From NCBI RefSeq assembly GCF_000424185.1, contig NZ_AUJK01000006.1, forward strand, positions 92,180 to 156,179: a DNA stretch of 64,000 nucleotides, given 5' to 3'. Origin of the DNA: Prevotella sp. AGR2160 (lineage in GTDB: Bacteria > Bacteroidota > Bacteroidia > Bacteroidales > Bacteroidaceae). How positions within the stretch are numbered: position 1 is the stretch's first letter; each line of letters opens with the position of its first letter. Below are positions 7,101 through 16,274 of this stretch, piece after piece. The translations under genes were made by a program, and so were the position numbers. The notes beneath the pieces were generated by a model that was given only the letters and a program-made list of their open reading frames with translations, searched no databases and was not told where the DNA came from.

Positions 7101-7973
7101 ATGAGTATAGCAGCAACCATATCACAGAGCATCAGCAGCCACTTCCGTACGGCTGTCGCACACGAGTGGAGCCACAGCACGTCTTTCCGCGCTGACCGCA
7201 AGTTCAAGCCCCTCAACAACGCACAGTTGGAAGTCAAGGATCTGAAGATCTCCATCCAGGGCAACCCGATCCTCAAGGGCGTGGATATCCAGATTCCACG
7301 CAACAAGGTGACGTGTATCATCGGCCCCTCCGGCTGCGGTAAGTCTACGCTCTTGCGGACGTTCAACCGCCTCATCGACGGAACAGAAGGCGTGCAGATC
7401 GACGGCAGCGTGACGCTCGGCGACATCAACGTCACGGGAGCACGCGGCAAAGAGATCACGGAGCTGCGCCGTAACATCGGCCTCGTTCCCCAGCGCCCCT
7501 GCCCACTGCCGATGAGCATCTACGATAATGTTGCCTATGGCTGCCGCATCCACGGTATCCGTAACCGCCATCAGCTCAACGCAGTCGTTCGCCATTATCT
7601 CCAGGCCGTAGGACTCTGGGATGAGGTGAAAGACCGTCTCCACGAACCGGCAACAGCGCTCAGCGGTGGTCAGCAGCAGCGCCTCTGCCTCGCCCGCAGC
7701 CTCGCCGTGGAGCCCAGCGTGATCCTCGCCGATGAGGCGACGAGTGCCCTCGATCCCATCAGCAGCAAAAAGGTGGAAGGCCTCTTCACCCATCTCAAAG
7801 ACCGCTATACCATCGTCATGGTCACCCACACGCTCCGTCAGGCGCTGCGCATCGCCGATTATGTCGTATTCATGTACGAAGGAAAGGTCGTCGAGGCCGG
7901 TCCCGCTCAGCAGGTCTTCCATAACCCGCAGCATGAGCTAACGCGCGACTATCTCAACGGTGCTTTCAGCTAA
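7101..7973 (+). CDS. ABC transporter ATP-binding protein, PstB-like
   Basis: ATPase subunit of an importer, most similar in layout to phosphate PstB. After an unusual N-terminal extension of about 40 residues come Walker A GPSGCGKST, the Q-loop region VPQRPCPLPMSIYDNVAYG, signature LSGGQQQR, Walker B VILADEATSALDP and the H-loop TH. No permease or binding-protein gene is adjacent, which is odd for an importer ATPase. ATG 7101 is chosen because the promoter -7 element lies at 7068-7075 and an upstream TTG would overlap it. It is divergent from the response regulator and followed at 69 bp by a TonB receptor. The substrate is unknown. Confidence 0.87.
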   Translation: MSIAATISQSISSHFRTAVAHEWSHSTSFRADRKFKPLNNAQLEVKDLKISIQGNPILKGVDIQIPRNKVTCIIGPSGCGKSTLLRTFNRLIDGTEGVQIDGSVTLGDINVTGARGKEITELRRNIGLVPQRPCPLPMSIYDNVAYGCRIHGIRNRHQLNAVVRHYLQAVGLWDEVKDRLHEPATALSGGQQQRLCLARSLAVEPSVILADEATSALDPISSKKVEGLFTHLKDRYTIVMVTHTLRQALRIADYVVFMYEGKVVEAGPAQQVFHNPQHELTRDYLNGAFS

Positions 7974-8042
7974 CCCGTAGGGACTTGATTCATCATGATC
8001 CGCCAATGCCCCGTAATAAATGAAAAAATCAGAGAGAAATAG

Positions 8043-10151
8043 ATGAGAAATTTTACCCTTACGGCACTCCTCCTCAGCGCGTCACTGAACACGCTCGCGG
8101 GGAACAACGCCGCAACCACAAAAGAGAACACACCCGATCTTTCCGACCCTAAGGACACGACGATTCACCATTCCTATGAACTCAGTGAAGTCGTCGTCAA
8201 GGACTTCCGCGTCAACCGCCATGACCTCGTGCCCGTCGCCTCCACAGAGCTGACGGCACACGACCTCGACAACGGTGAGGTGACGAGTCTGAAAGAACTT
8301 AGTGCCGTTATCCCGAACTTCTTCATGCCCGACTTCGGCCCTCGCACGACGGCGCCGATCTACATCCGTGGCGTCGGCATGAAGTCGGACGGTACGTCGG
8401 CAGCCTTCTATGTCGACGGTGTTCCTTATTATGAGCCCCTAACTTTCGACATCGACATGGGCGACATCGCTTCCGTGGAGATGCTGCGCGGTCCGCAGGG
8501 CACCCTCTTCGGACGTAACGCCATCGGTGGTATCATCAACATCCATACACAAAACCCGTTCGACTATCAGGGCACGCGCTTCAACATCGGCTACGGCAAC
8601 TACAATGATTTCCGTGTGCGCGGCTCTAACTATTCCCGTCTCTCCGACCGCTGGGCCCTGAACGTCGGCGCCGTCTATCATCACAACGACGGTTTCTTCC
8701 GCAATGCTTTCGACGGGAAGAAGACGGACCAGATGGAGGAGACGGAGGAACATTTCGGGCTCTATTTCAAGCCCGCCGACCGCTGGCTGCTGCGACTGAC
8801 AAGTTCTTTTGTTTATAGTGACCAGGGCGGTTATTCCTATTCGCCCATCGACAAAGAGACAGGAGTGCTCGCGCCCATCGACTACAACCGGCCCAGCGGT
8901 TTCCGCCGCCTCGTCTCCACCAACGGCTTTATGGCTCGCTATGACGGTGAACACGTGAGCTTCAACAGTCAGACGTCTTTCCAGTTCCTCAAGACACATC
9001 AGTTTGTCGACCAGGACTATACGAGCGTTGATAAGACTTATCTCACGAGCGACCGCCATCAGAACATGCTCTCCGAGGAACTGACGCTGAAGTCGAATGA
9101 CAACCGCCGTTACCAGTGGATCGTCGGCGCATTCGGCATGTATCAGCATACGAACCGCGCCATCGTCAACGATCACCCGTCGACACTCTCCACGAGCTTC
9201 TCCAACTACCACGAGCCGACAAGCACGTTTGCCCTTTACCATCAGAGCAGCTATAACATCTGGCGCGGTCTCTCCCTTTCCGCCGGTATCCGCTTCGACT
9301 ACGAGCATACCCACAGCCGCTATACGCGTCAGACCGTCAGCGGCAAGACGGGGAAGACGACACAGAACAACGACTTCGACAAAGGCCTCGACTTCACACA
9401 GGTAACGCCGAAATTCGCCATACAGTATCTCACCACGACCGGTAACCGCTATTATGCCACCATCACCCGTGGCTATAAGCCTGGTGGCTTCAACCGCAGT
9501 ATCGCCGACGAGGACAATCAGCGTTATGATCCCGAATATAGTTGGAACTACGAGATCGGCACACAGCTGAACTTCCTCGACAATAAGCTGTCCCTCAATG
9601 CCGATCTCTTCTACATCGACTGGCGCCACATGCAGCTCACCTACACCATCATCGGCGTGGGAACACTGACGACGAATGCCGGACACACCGACAGCAAGGG
9701 CGCTGAGGTATCGCTGACCGTACGACCCACTGACGGCCTGCGCTTCGATGTCAGCTATGGCTACACCTACGCCCGCTTCCTCTCCTACCACAAGAGCGAG
9801 AAACTCGACTACACGGGTAATCGGCTGCCGATGGTGCCGACAAACACCCTCGGCGTTAACGCCAACTACACGCGTTATCACCTCGGATGGCTCGACCGCT
9901 TGATGGTCAACGTCGGCGTCAACGCCCTCGGTAAGATCTTCTGGGCTGAGGATAACAAGGTGACGCAGAACTTCTACGCCGTGGCCAACGCGAAGGTCGC
10001 GCTCTCCAAAGGAATCTTCACCTGGGAACTGTGGACGAAGAACTTCACCAATACCCATTACCTCGCCAACGTGATGACCGTCTCCACCGGCTCCTACGCG
10101 CAGAAAGGCAAGCCCTTCACCATCGGCACCTCGCTCACCATAACTTTGTAA
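8043..10151 (+). CDS. TonB-dependent outer-membrane receptor
   Basis: A 702-residue outer-membrane beta-barrel with a signal peptide (cleavage probably after LNTLAG). A plug domain lies at about 50-160 (YIRGVGMKSDGTSAAFYVDGVPY; VEMLRGPQGTLFGRNAIGGIIN). The C-terminal barrel ends in alternating aromatic and hydrophobic residues (TIGTSLTITL). No carboxypeptidase-like SusC domain is present, so it is a siderophore, cobalamin or metal type receptor rather than a glycan SusC. The MFS gene starts 10 bp later, so the two are likely co-transcribed and sequential in import (outer, then inner membrane). The ligand is unknown. Confidence 0.9.
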   Translation: MRNFTLTALLLSASLNTLAGNNAATTKENTPDLSDPKDTTIHHSYELSEVVVKDFRVNRHDLVPVASTELTAHDLDNGEVTSLKELSAVIPNFFMPDFGPRTTAPIYIRGVGMKSDGTSAAFYVDGVPYYEPLTFDIDMGDIASVEMLRGPQGTLFGRNAIGGIINIHTQNPFDYQGTRFNIGYGNYNDFRVRGSNYSRLSDRWALNVGAVYHHNDGFFRNAFDGKKTDQMEETEEHFGLYFKPADRWLLRLTSSFVYSDQGGYSYSPIDKETGVLAPIDYNRPSGFRRLVSTNGFMARYDGEHVSFNSQTSFQFLKTHQFVDQDYTSVDKTYLTSDRHQNMLSEELTLKSNDNRRYQWIVGAFGMYQHTNRAIVNDHPSTLSTSFSNYHEPTSTFALYHQSSYNIWRGLSLSAGIRFDYEHTHSRYTRQTVSGKTGKTTQNNDFDKGLDFTQVTPKFAIQYLTTTGNRYYATITRGYKPGGFNRSIADEDNQRYDPEYSWNYEIGTQLNFLDNKLSLNADLFYIDWRHMQLTYTIIGVGTLTTNAGHTDSKGAEVSLTVRPTDGLRFDVSYGYTYARFLSYHKSEKLDYTGNRLPMVPTNTLGVNANYTRYHLGWLDRLMVNVGVNALGKIFWAEDNKVTQNFYAVANAKVALSKGIFTWELWTKNFTNTHYLANVMTVSTGSYAQKGKPFTIGTSLTITL

Positions 10152-10161
10152 CCACACAAAT

Positions 10162-11367
10162 ATGCAAAATAAAATCTGGGATAACGACAGGGCACTGAAC
10201 CTCACGACGTTCTTCACCCTCTATCTCGCCCGTGCGATACCTGCAACATTCATCATGACGGCGTTGCAGGTATCGATGCGTGAGGCCCACTTCGGGCTCG
10301 CCACCATCGGACTGCTCAGCCTCGTCCGACTGCCGTGGTCGTTCAAGTTTCTGTGGGCGCCGCTCATCGACCGCCACTGCGTCACCGTCGGCGACTACAA
10401 GAAAGTGATCATCGCCACAGAGACCGTCTTCGCTCTGGCCATCCTCCTCACAGGCTTCTTCAACGTGAAGACAGACCTGAACCTCATCATCGCCCTCGTG
10501 CTCCTCTCCACCTTCGCCGCCTCCGTGCAGAATGTCACCAACGACGCTATGGCCGTGAAAGCATTTGGCAAAGGCGACCACAGCGCCGTCAATGCCGTGA
10601 AGTCCATGGGCCGCTATGCCGGCACGATCCTCGGCAGCGGCATCCTCATCATGATTCTCCACCAGTACGGCTGGCATACCGTCGTGCCCTTCCTCGGCTT
10701 CTTCGCCATCCTGCTCATGATCCCGTTGATCCTCAACAAGAGTATCAAGATCACACCGCGGGAACCGAAGCAACGGGCGAAGATCACCGACTTCATCTGG
10801 TTCTTCAGCCAACGGAAGATCTATCCGCAGATCGGCTTCCTCTTCCTCTTCTTCGCTGGCTTCGTCGGCGTGATGTCCATGCTCAAGCCGTGGCTCGTGG
10901 ACCAAGGCTACAATATGAAGCAGATTGGTCTGCTCGCCGGCATCATCGGTACGTCGTGCTCCTTCGTCATGGCAGCCTTCGCCGGATGGTGGGTGAAACG
11001 TATCGGACTATTCCATTCCCGCCGCCTCGTGGCACTCTTGATCATCGGCGTACCACTCTACTTCTACGCCCTGACATTCACAAAACCATCGCTGACACTG
11101 ATCATCATCGGCATCCTCTATATCAAGACCTGTGAGGCCTCTGCCGCCACCATCCTCTATACCACAGCCATGGAGCGCGTACGCCCCGGACGTGAAGGCA
11201 CAGACTTCACCGTGCAAATCGTCCTCACACATTTCAGCGGCGCCATCATCGGCGTTCTCTCCGGTGGCGTCGGCCAATGGCTCGACTACCGCGGCCTCTT
11301 CCTCATCGAGAGCATCATCGCCGTGATCAGCCTCGCGTATATCCTCGCCGTCTTCCGCCGAAGTTAG
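10162..11367 (+). CDS. MFS transporter (AmpG / RhtX-FptX-like)
   Basis: A 401-residue inner-membrane protein with about 12 hydrophobic segments, starting LTTFFTLYLARAIPATFIMT. The motif LPWSFKFLWAPLIDRH resembles the AmpG and RhtX/FptX siderophore permeases. It lies 10 bp behind the TonB receptor, a pairing known for siderophore uptake, so a metal chelate is a reasonable but unproven substrate. A bidirectional terminator follows at 11443-11468. Confidence 0.86.
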   Translation: MQNKIWDNDRALNLTTFFTLYLARAIPATFIMTALQVSMREAHFGLATIGLLSLVRLPWSFKFLWAPLIDRHCVTVGDYKKVIIATETVFALAILLTGFFNVKTDLNLIIALVLLSTFAASVQNVTNDAMAVKAFGKGDHSAVNAVKSMGRYAGTILGSGILIMILHQYGWHTVVPFLGFFAILLMIPLILNKSIKITPREPKQRAKITDFIWFFSQRKIYPQIGFLFLFFAGFVGVMSMLKPWLVDQGYNMKQIGLLAGIIGTSCSFVMAAFAGWWVKRIGLFHSRRLVALLIIGVPLYFYALTFTKPSLTLIIIGILYIKTCEASAATILYTTAMERVRPGREGTDFTVQIVLTHFSGAIIGVLSGGVGQWLDYRGLFLIESIIAVISLAYILAVFRRS

Positions 11368-11373
11368 TATCTG

Positions 11374-11420
11374 GGCCTGCCGTCGTGTGCTTGCGCTTTG
11401 CAAGCTCAAGGAGGCGCTTT
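11374..11420. repeat. Family B repeat, single unit
   Basis: Shares GGCCTGCCGTCGTGTGCTTG and CGCTTTGCAAGC with the copies at 6147-6226 and 39303-39410. It starts 7 bp after the MFS stop codon. Confidence 0.7.
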
Positions 11421-11442
11421 TCCTAAGCCTATATATACGAGA

Positions 11443-11468
11443 AAAGGGACTTCTCACGAAGTCCCTTT
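11443..11468. terminator. Bidirectional hairpin terminator
   Basis: AAAGGGACTT (11443-11452), a 6-nt loop, then AAGTCCCTTT (11459-11468). It separates the convergent MFS and YwqK-like genes. Confidence 0.75.
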
Positions 11469-11542
11469 CCTTAGTGGTATCAACAAAAATTTAATTTATA
11501 AGAGAGATTTTATTTTACTTATGAGATGAGAAATTTTTCTTA

Positions 11543-12049
11543 TTACATCAGTGCACGAATCTCGGAGAGATGATGCTTCTCGATTGTGCCGTCTTTCTTC
11601 GTCACCGTGAAGTAGTCGTGGGCGGACTTACCGTCCTTGAACTGTACGACAGCAACGCCGCCGTCACGGAGCTGAAGGGTGAAATAGCCTTGGCGCTTGC
11701 CATTGACATAGTTGCCATGCCATTTCTCTTTGCCATTAGGATAGTAGGTCGTGACCTCACCGTTGAACACGGTGTTCTTGTCATTACCCAGGTCGATGAA
11801 GCTATAACCGCCCTCGGCCTTCAAGTTGCCGTTCATATAGAAGTCCTGGAAGACATCCTCCTTCGTCAAGCCCTGACCCGTGGTCATCAGCAGACGATAG
11901 TAACTTGCCTGATCAGCACTCTTCACATTCATCATGTTTTCTGCATAATAAATGGTGTCGGCTACTACTGTAGCATTCTCAACATGCTTGCGACCAAAGC
12001 TTGCGATGGTCAACATGCACATAACGGATAACAGAATGATACGTTTCAT
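11543..12049 (-). CDS. Exported YwqK/MORN-like repeat protein
   Basis: A 168-residue protein with an N-terminal signal peptide (MKRIILLSVMCMLTIASFG). It contains MORN/YwqK-type motifs: FYMNGNLKAEGGY, TYYPNGKEKWHGNYVNGKRQG and YFTLQLRDGG. Such repeats form beta-hairpins and are common in Bacteroidetes exported proteins. The label YwqK antitoxin often attached to them says little about function. It is monocistronic, with its own promoter (12129-12160) and a terminator downstream. No partner toxin gene is adjacent. Confidence 0.8.
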   Translation of the reverse strand: MKRIILLSVMCMLTIASFGRKHVENATVVADTIYYAENMMNVKSADQASYYRLLMTTGQGLTKEDVFQDFYMNGNLKAEGGYSFIDLGNDKNTVFNGEVTTYYPNGKEKWHGNYVNGKRQGYFTLQLRDGGVAVVQFKDGKSAHDYFTVTKKDGTIEKHHLSEIRALM

Positions 12050-12128
12050 ATCTTTAGGTCTTTTAAATGTTATACTTATTGTTCGTTTCTTGAACTCAGA
12101 ACTTCGTGTCCCTCGTTCTTTTCATTTG

Positions 12129-12160
12129 CAAATTTAGTGTATAAAATTGAAACTTCCAAA
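12129..12160 (-). promoter_or_regulatory. Promoter of the YwqK-like gene
   Basis: On the minus strand TTTG (12157-12160) is followed after 20 bp by TAAATTTG (12129-12136), a full Bacteroidetes -33/-7 pair. The leader would be about 75 nt. The rest of 12161-12520 is A+T-rich and shows nothing recognisable. Confidence 0.75.
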
Positions 12161-12524
12161 TCCTTTAACATAATTTTTCACATAATTTTTGGCTCAAAAA
12201 AAGCTGAAATTCTGTGTGCGACTTTCAATTTAAAACTTAAATATTTTCTGCATAAAACTTACAAATTGATATCGTCATATTTCAGCCATCTGCATGAACA
12301 ACCCGTTTAGCCTACCATTTTGCCTAATCTTCTGTGGACAGTTCTCACAATGGCAAGCCGACATCTGTAACAATTTCGCCATACAGTTACAATTCGTAAG
12401 CTTTTTTCTGGTTGACAGGCGTATTTAAAGACAAAAATTCATAAAAAAACTGCGAATGCGTGTTCAAGAGGCGCTCATTACCTAAAAATTCTTAGCAAGG
12501 GAAGGATATGTCAGGAATATTTTG

Positions 12525-12532
12525 TATTTTTG
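12525..12532 (+). promoter_or_regulatory. -7 element of the metalloprotease gene
   Basis: TATTTTTG, about 16 bp before the ATG at 12548, so the leader is only about 10-12 nt. No clear -33 element was seen. Confidence 0.6.
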
Positions 12533-12547
12533 CACCATATAATATAT

Positions 12548-13759
12548 ATGAGGAAAAAAAATCATTCTCTCCGACTCACCGCCCTGCTGGGTTGTCTCGC
12601 ACTCCTAAGCACGGCTTGTCAGCATACCGTTGCTGACTATATCCCCGTCGACAACGACCAGGACGAGGACAGTGTGACAAACATCACAGACAACTACCGC
12701 TATCAGATCCCCGTCGTCTTCCATGTGCTCTATCAGCAGGGCGACGATATCAGTACAATAACGGAAGCGAGAATCAAGACGATCCTCTCACAGGTCAACG
12801 AACTGTGGAAGGGCAACGTCTACTACCAGGCCGGACGCTATACCGGCACCAGCGGACAGACGACAAGCGAGGATATGGACGTCGACTTTGTTCTCGCCTC
12901 ACGGGACGAGAAGGGTAACGCCACTTCGGGCATCGACTACGAGGTATATAAAGGCTCGTGGCCCCTCTCGCCGTCCGACTTTCTCACCTCGAAGAGCAAT
13001 ATCCAGTATATCTGGGATCCAAACGAATATGTCAACATCATGCTCTTTGACTTCAAGGATTCCAATAGCGACGGTAGTCTGACTCTCGGACAGACCAGTA
13101 TGCCTCTGACAACGAATGACAATGCGCTCGACGGACTGAACAAGACGACGACACGCTATATCGCCAAGAATAAAATATCCTACACCCCCGCCGTCTGTAT
13201 CAACAGTGCCTATAATGCCATTGCGGGGAAAAGAATTCTCTACTGCGAATGGCCGCGTTATTCTACCACGGAGACGTCCGGATATCTCAACAGTACGGAT
13301 ATCTCCATGGATATCAATGTCACCCTCGCCCATGAGCTCGGACATTATTTTGGTCTGCATCATACATTTGCGGAGAAAGTCAACGGATCGAACATGGACA
13401 TCGTCGACAGTTGCGACGATACGGACTACTGCGACGACACGCCGTCGTATAACCGAAAAGAATATCAGCAGGAACTCAAAGAGCTCATCGCCAAAGCTGA
13501 ATCCGCCAACAAGATCCTTAGCGTGGCTGAGCTTATGCAACGGACCAACTGCGATAACCTCACCTTCACGTCGGAAAACTTCATGGACTATAACTACACC
13601 TACGGCTTTCGCTTCACGCCCGAACAACGGGAACGTGTCAGACACGTACTCTACTATAGTCCGATGATCCCGGGACCGAAGAAAAACGGGGTCAATCACA
13701 GCTCCGGTTCACGGGCTGAAGAAGAGACGGTGGAGACACCGCTCCTGATGTCGAAATAA
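12548..13759 (+). CDS. Zinc-dependent metalloproteinase lipoprotein (M43 / pappalysin-like)
   Basis: Secreted metzincin-type protease of about 403 residues. The lipoprotein signal ends LLSTAC, giving a lipidated cysteine. The zinc site is HELGHYFGLHH (HExxHxxGxxH), and the Met-turn is probably ENFMDYNY. ATG 12548 is chosen over an upstream TTG because it follows the -7 element by a normal distance and begins a proper lipobox signal peptide. There is no type IX C-terminal sorting domain. It is probably anchored to the outer membrane. The substrate is unknown. Confidence 0.9.
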   Translation: MRKKNHSLRLTALLGCLALLSTACQHTVADYIPVDNDQDEDSVTNITDNYRYQIPVVFHVLYQQGDDISTITEARIKTILSQVNELWKGNVYYQAGRYTGTSGQTTSEDMDVDFVLASRDEKGNATSGIDYEVYKGSWPLSPSDFLTSKSNIQYIWDPNEYVNIMLFDFKDSNSDGSLTLGQTSMPLTTNDNALDGLNKTTTRYIAKNKISYTPAVCINSAYNAIAGKRILYCEWPRYSTTETSGYLNSTDISMDINVTLAHELGHYFGLHHTFAEKVNGSNMDIVDSCDDTDYCDDTPSYNRKEYQQELKELIAKAESANKILSVAELMQRTNCDNLTFTSENFMDYNYTYGFRFTPEQRERVRHVLYYSPMIPGPKKNGVNHSSGSRAEEETVETPLLMSK

Positions 13760-13769
13760 TAATTTGAAT

Positions 13770-15017
13770 ATGTACTATACTCTCACTGCACCCCAGCATC
13801 TTCAGGCAGACATCCATCTGCCGGCATCGAAAAGCATCAGCAACCGCGCGCTCATCATCCATGCCCTCGCCCACGGCTCCTGCCTGCCGCAGAACCTCAG
13901 CGATTGCGACGATACAGAAGTGATGATCAACGCGCTGACAAATATGCCCGAGGTGATTAATATCAAAGCCGCCGGCACCGCCATGCGCTTCCTCACGGCG
14001 TATCTCGCCGTCAATGAGGGTGAACATGTCATCACGGGAACTGAGCGGATGAAACACCGCCCTATCTCTATCCTCGTCGACGCCTTGCGCTATCTAGGCG
14101 CCGACATCTCCTACGAGGGTGAGGAAGGCTTTCCTCCCCTGCGGATCCGCGGACATCAGCTCGACGGCGGCGCAATAGAGGTGGACGGCAATATCAGCTC
14201 GCAGTTTATTTCCGCCCTGCTCATGATCGGGCCGGTTCTGAAGAACGGCCTCGAATTAAAACTGAAGAGTGAGATTATCTCACGACCCTATATTGACCTC
14301 ACGCTGTGGACGATGCATGAGTTCGGCGCCGACGCTGAATGGAGCGATGTCGACACCATCACCGTCAAGCCGAAACCATATGAGGATCATCCCTACCTCA
14401 TTGAGAACGACTGGAGTGCCGCTTCTTATTGGTATGAGATGGCGGCGCTGTGCCCCGAAGAGGAGCCGAAGATTCAACTGGAAGGACTCATGGACGCCTC
14501 CAAGCAAGGCGACTCCGTCGTGAAATATCTCTTCTCGCTCCTGGGCGTAAAGACTGCCTTCACGACAAGCGACGGGAAACCGACGGCCGTCAAACTCCTC
14601 AAACACCGCTGTCTGTTGCCGCGTCTGGACTACGACTTCAGCGGATCGCCCGATCTGGCACAGACCTTTGTGGTTTGCTGTTGCGAGATGGGACTGCCTT
14701 TCCGCTTCACGGGCCTGCAGACGCTGAAGATCAAAGAGACGGACCGTATTGAGGCGCTGAAGGCCGAACTGCGGAAACTCGGCTTCGTCATCTACGACGA
14801 GAACGGAGAGACGCTCTTCTGGACCGGCGAGCGCTGCCAGCAATCCGAAGCGCCTATCGATACGTATGAGGATCATCGTATGGCACTGGCTTTCGCTCCC
14901 GCCTCGTTCCGGCATCCCGGACTGAAGATCAACAATCCGCACGTCGTCACCAAGTCTTATCCCCATTACTGGGAAGATCTCAAGCGTGTCGGCTTCAATA
15001 TCACCGAAAATAAATAA
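13770..15017 (+). CDS. aroA: 3-phosphoshikimate 1-carboxyvinyltransferase (EPSP synthase)
   Basis: Sixth step of the shikimate pathway, joining shikimate-3-phosphate and PEP. The 415-residue protein shows LPASKSISNRALI near the N-terminus (PEP-binding Lys), GTAMRFLTAY in the loop that binds PEP, and DHRMALAFA near the C-terminus. ATG 13770 (MYYTLTAPQ) is preferred to a TTG two codons earlier. It lies 10 bp after the protease gene and 7 bp before a small membrane protein gene, so it may be transcribed with them. Confidence 0.96.
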   Translation: MYYTLTAPQHLQADIHLPASKSISNRALIIHALAHGSCLPQNLSDCDDTEVMINALTNMPEVINIKAAGTAMRFLTAYLAVNEGEHVITGTERMKHRPISILVDALRYLGADISYEGEEGFPPLRIRGHQLDGGAIEVDGNISSQFISALLMIGPVLKNGLELKLKSEIISRPYIDLTLWTMHEFGADAEWSDVDTITVKPKPYEDHPYLIENDWSAASYWYEMAALCPEEEPKIQLEGLMDASKQGDSVVKYLFSLLGVKTAFTTSDGKPTAVKLLKHRCLLPRLDYDFSGSPDLAQTFVVCCCEMGLPFRFTGLQTLKIKETDRIEALKAELRKLGFVIYDENGETLFWTGERCQQSEAPIDTYEDHRMALAFAPASFRHPGLKINNPHVVTKSYPHYWEDLKRVGFNITENK

Positions 15018-15024
15018 ACAAAAC

Positions 15025-15414
15025 ATGTATATCCTCCTTCTGGCGCTCGTCGCCCTCGGACTCTTTGCGGCCCTTCTCGCCCTGATCTCCCATCACCGTG
15101 GCGAAAAGGATGAGGTCGTCATTCCTCCACCCTCTTCCTGTGCCACCTGCGATGGTGTCAACGCAAAATGCGAACAGGAATGTGTCATGGAAGCAGCCAC
15201 GCAACCGATAGAATATTTCGATGATGAGGAACTGGATACTTTCAAGGGAAGACCGTCCGACCAATATACAGACGAAGAAGCTGACCAGTTTGCCGAAGTG
15301 ATGTACACCATGAAACCGGAAGAGGTGAAAGACTGGAACAGAAGTCTCATCCTTCGTGGCATCAATGTGCCCGACCAAATCAAGGATGAACTCATCACGC
15401 TCATCAATGGTTGA
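15025..15414 (+). CDS. Small single-span membrane protein, conserved-looking, unknown function
   Basis: A 129-residue protein not recognised. A hydrophobic N-terminal helix (residues 2-21) is followed by a cytoplasmic or periplasmic part. That part has a cysteine cluster SSCATCDGVNAKCEQEC (C-x2-C-x6-C-x3-C) that could bind metal or an iron-sulfur cluster, and then an acidic helical tail. ATG 15025 is chosen because it lies just after aroA and starts the membrane helix. It sits between aroA and a metal permease, 44 bp before the latter. Confidence 0.75.
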   Translation: MYILLLALVALGLFAALLALISHHRGEKDEVVIPPPSSCATCDGVNAKCEQECVMEAATQPIEYFDDEELDTFKGRPSDQYTDEEADQFAEVMYTMKPEEVKDWNRSLILRGINVPDQIKDELITLING

Positions 15415-15458
15415 TCATAACCGTAGGATAACAGACAAAAAACGACGGAATAACGCAT

Positions 15459-16274
15459 ATGGAACTGCTGCATTATACTTTCTTTCAGAATGCCCTGTGG
15501 GGCGCCCTACTGGCGAGTATCCTTTGTGGATGCATCGGCACCTATATCGTCACACGACGACTCGTGCTCATCAGTGGCGGTATCACACATGCCTCCTTCG
15601 GAGGTATCGGCATCGGCGTGCTCTGCGGATGGAGTCCGATTCTCTCCGCCATGGTCTACGCCGTCCTGAGCGCCTTCGGCATACAGTGGCTCTCGCATCG
15701 CACCGATGTCAGGGAAGACTCGGCAATAGCCCTCTTCTGGACCTTCGGCATGAGCATCGGAATCATCTGCTGTTTCCTCACGCCGGGCTTCATGCCCGAC
15801 ATGCCGTCATTCCTCTTCGGCAGCATCCTGACCATCAGCGCGCCGGACCTCTGGCTGTTGGCTGTTCTCACCATCATCGTCACGGCTATCTTCTTCTTTT
15901 TCCTGCAGCCCATCATCAGCGTGGCCTTCGACAACACCTTCGCACGATCACAACACCTGCCCGTAGATCTGATCGAATATGGTATGATGGCACTCATCGC
16001 TATGACGATTGTGGCAACACTGCGCCTCGTGGGCATCGTACTCGCCATCAGCCTGCTGACGATACCACAGATCACAGCAAACCTCTTCACCTATTCCTAT
16101 CGGAAGATGATCCTCGGAAGTATCGCCATCGGATTCGCCGACTGCCTCCTCGGACTCCTCGTAAGCTACCAACTCAACGTGCCCTCCGGCGCAGCCATCA
16201 TCTTTATGGGCATCATCGTATATCTCCTCGCCAGAGGAACTAAAATGTTGATTATACGCTCTCACCGTGAATAA
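15459..16274 (+). CDS. Metal ABC transporter permease (ZnuB/MntB-like)
   Basis: A 271-residue inner-membrane permease of the ABC-3 family, which imports zinc or manganese. Eight or so hydrophobic segments are visible, and family features include GALLASILCGCIGTYIVTRR and ISGGITHASFGGIGIG. No ATPase or binding protein is adjacent, so its partners must be elsewhere. Its last 8 bp overlap the start of porW, suggesting coupled translation. Confidence 0.9.
   Translation: MELLHYTFFQNALWGALLASILCGCIGTYIVTRRLVLISGGITHASFGGIGIGVLCGWSPILSAMVYAVLSAFGIQWLSHRTDVREDSAIALFWTFGMSIGIICCFLTPGFMPDMPSFLFGSILTISAPDLWLLAVLTIIVTAIFFFFLQPIISVAFDNTFARSQHLPVDLIEYGMMALIAMTIVATLRLVGIVLAISLLTIPQITANLFTYSYRKMILGSIAIGFADCLLGLLVSYQLNVPSGAAIIFMGIIVYLLARGTKMLIIRSHRE

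Noticed and set aside
8439..10217. 592-codon open frame antisense to the TonB receptor
   Set aside because: Mirror of the receptor gene, with no domain or start signal.
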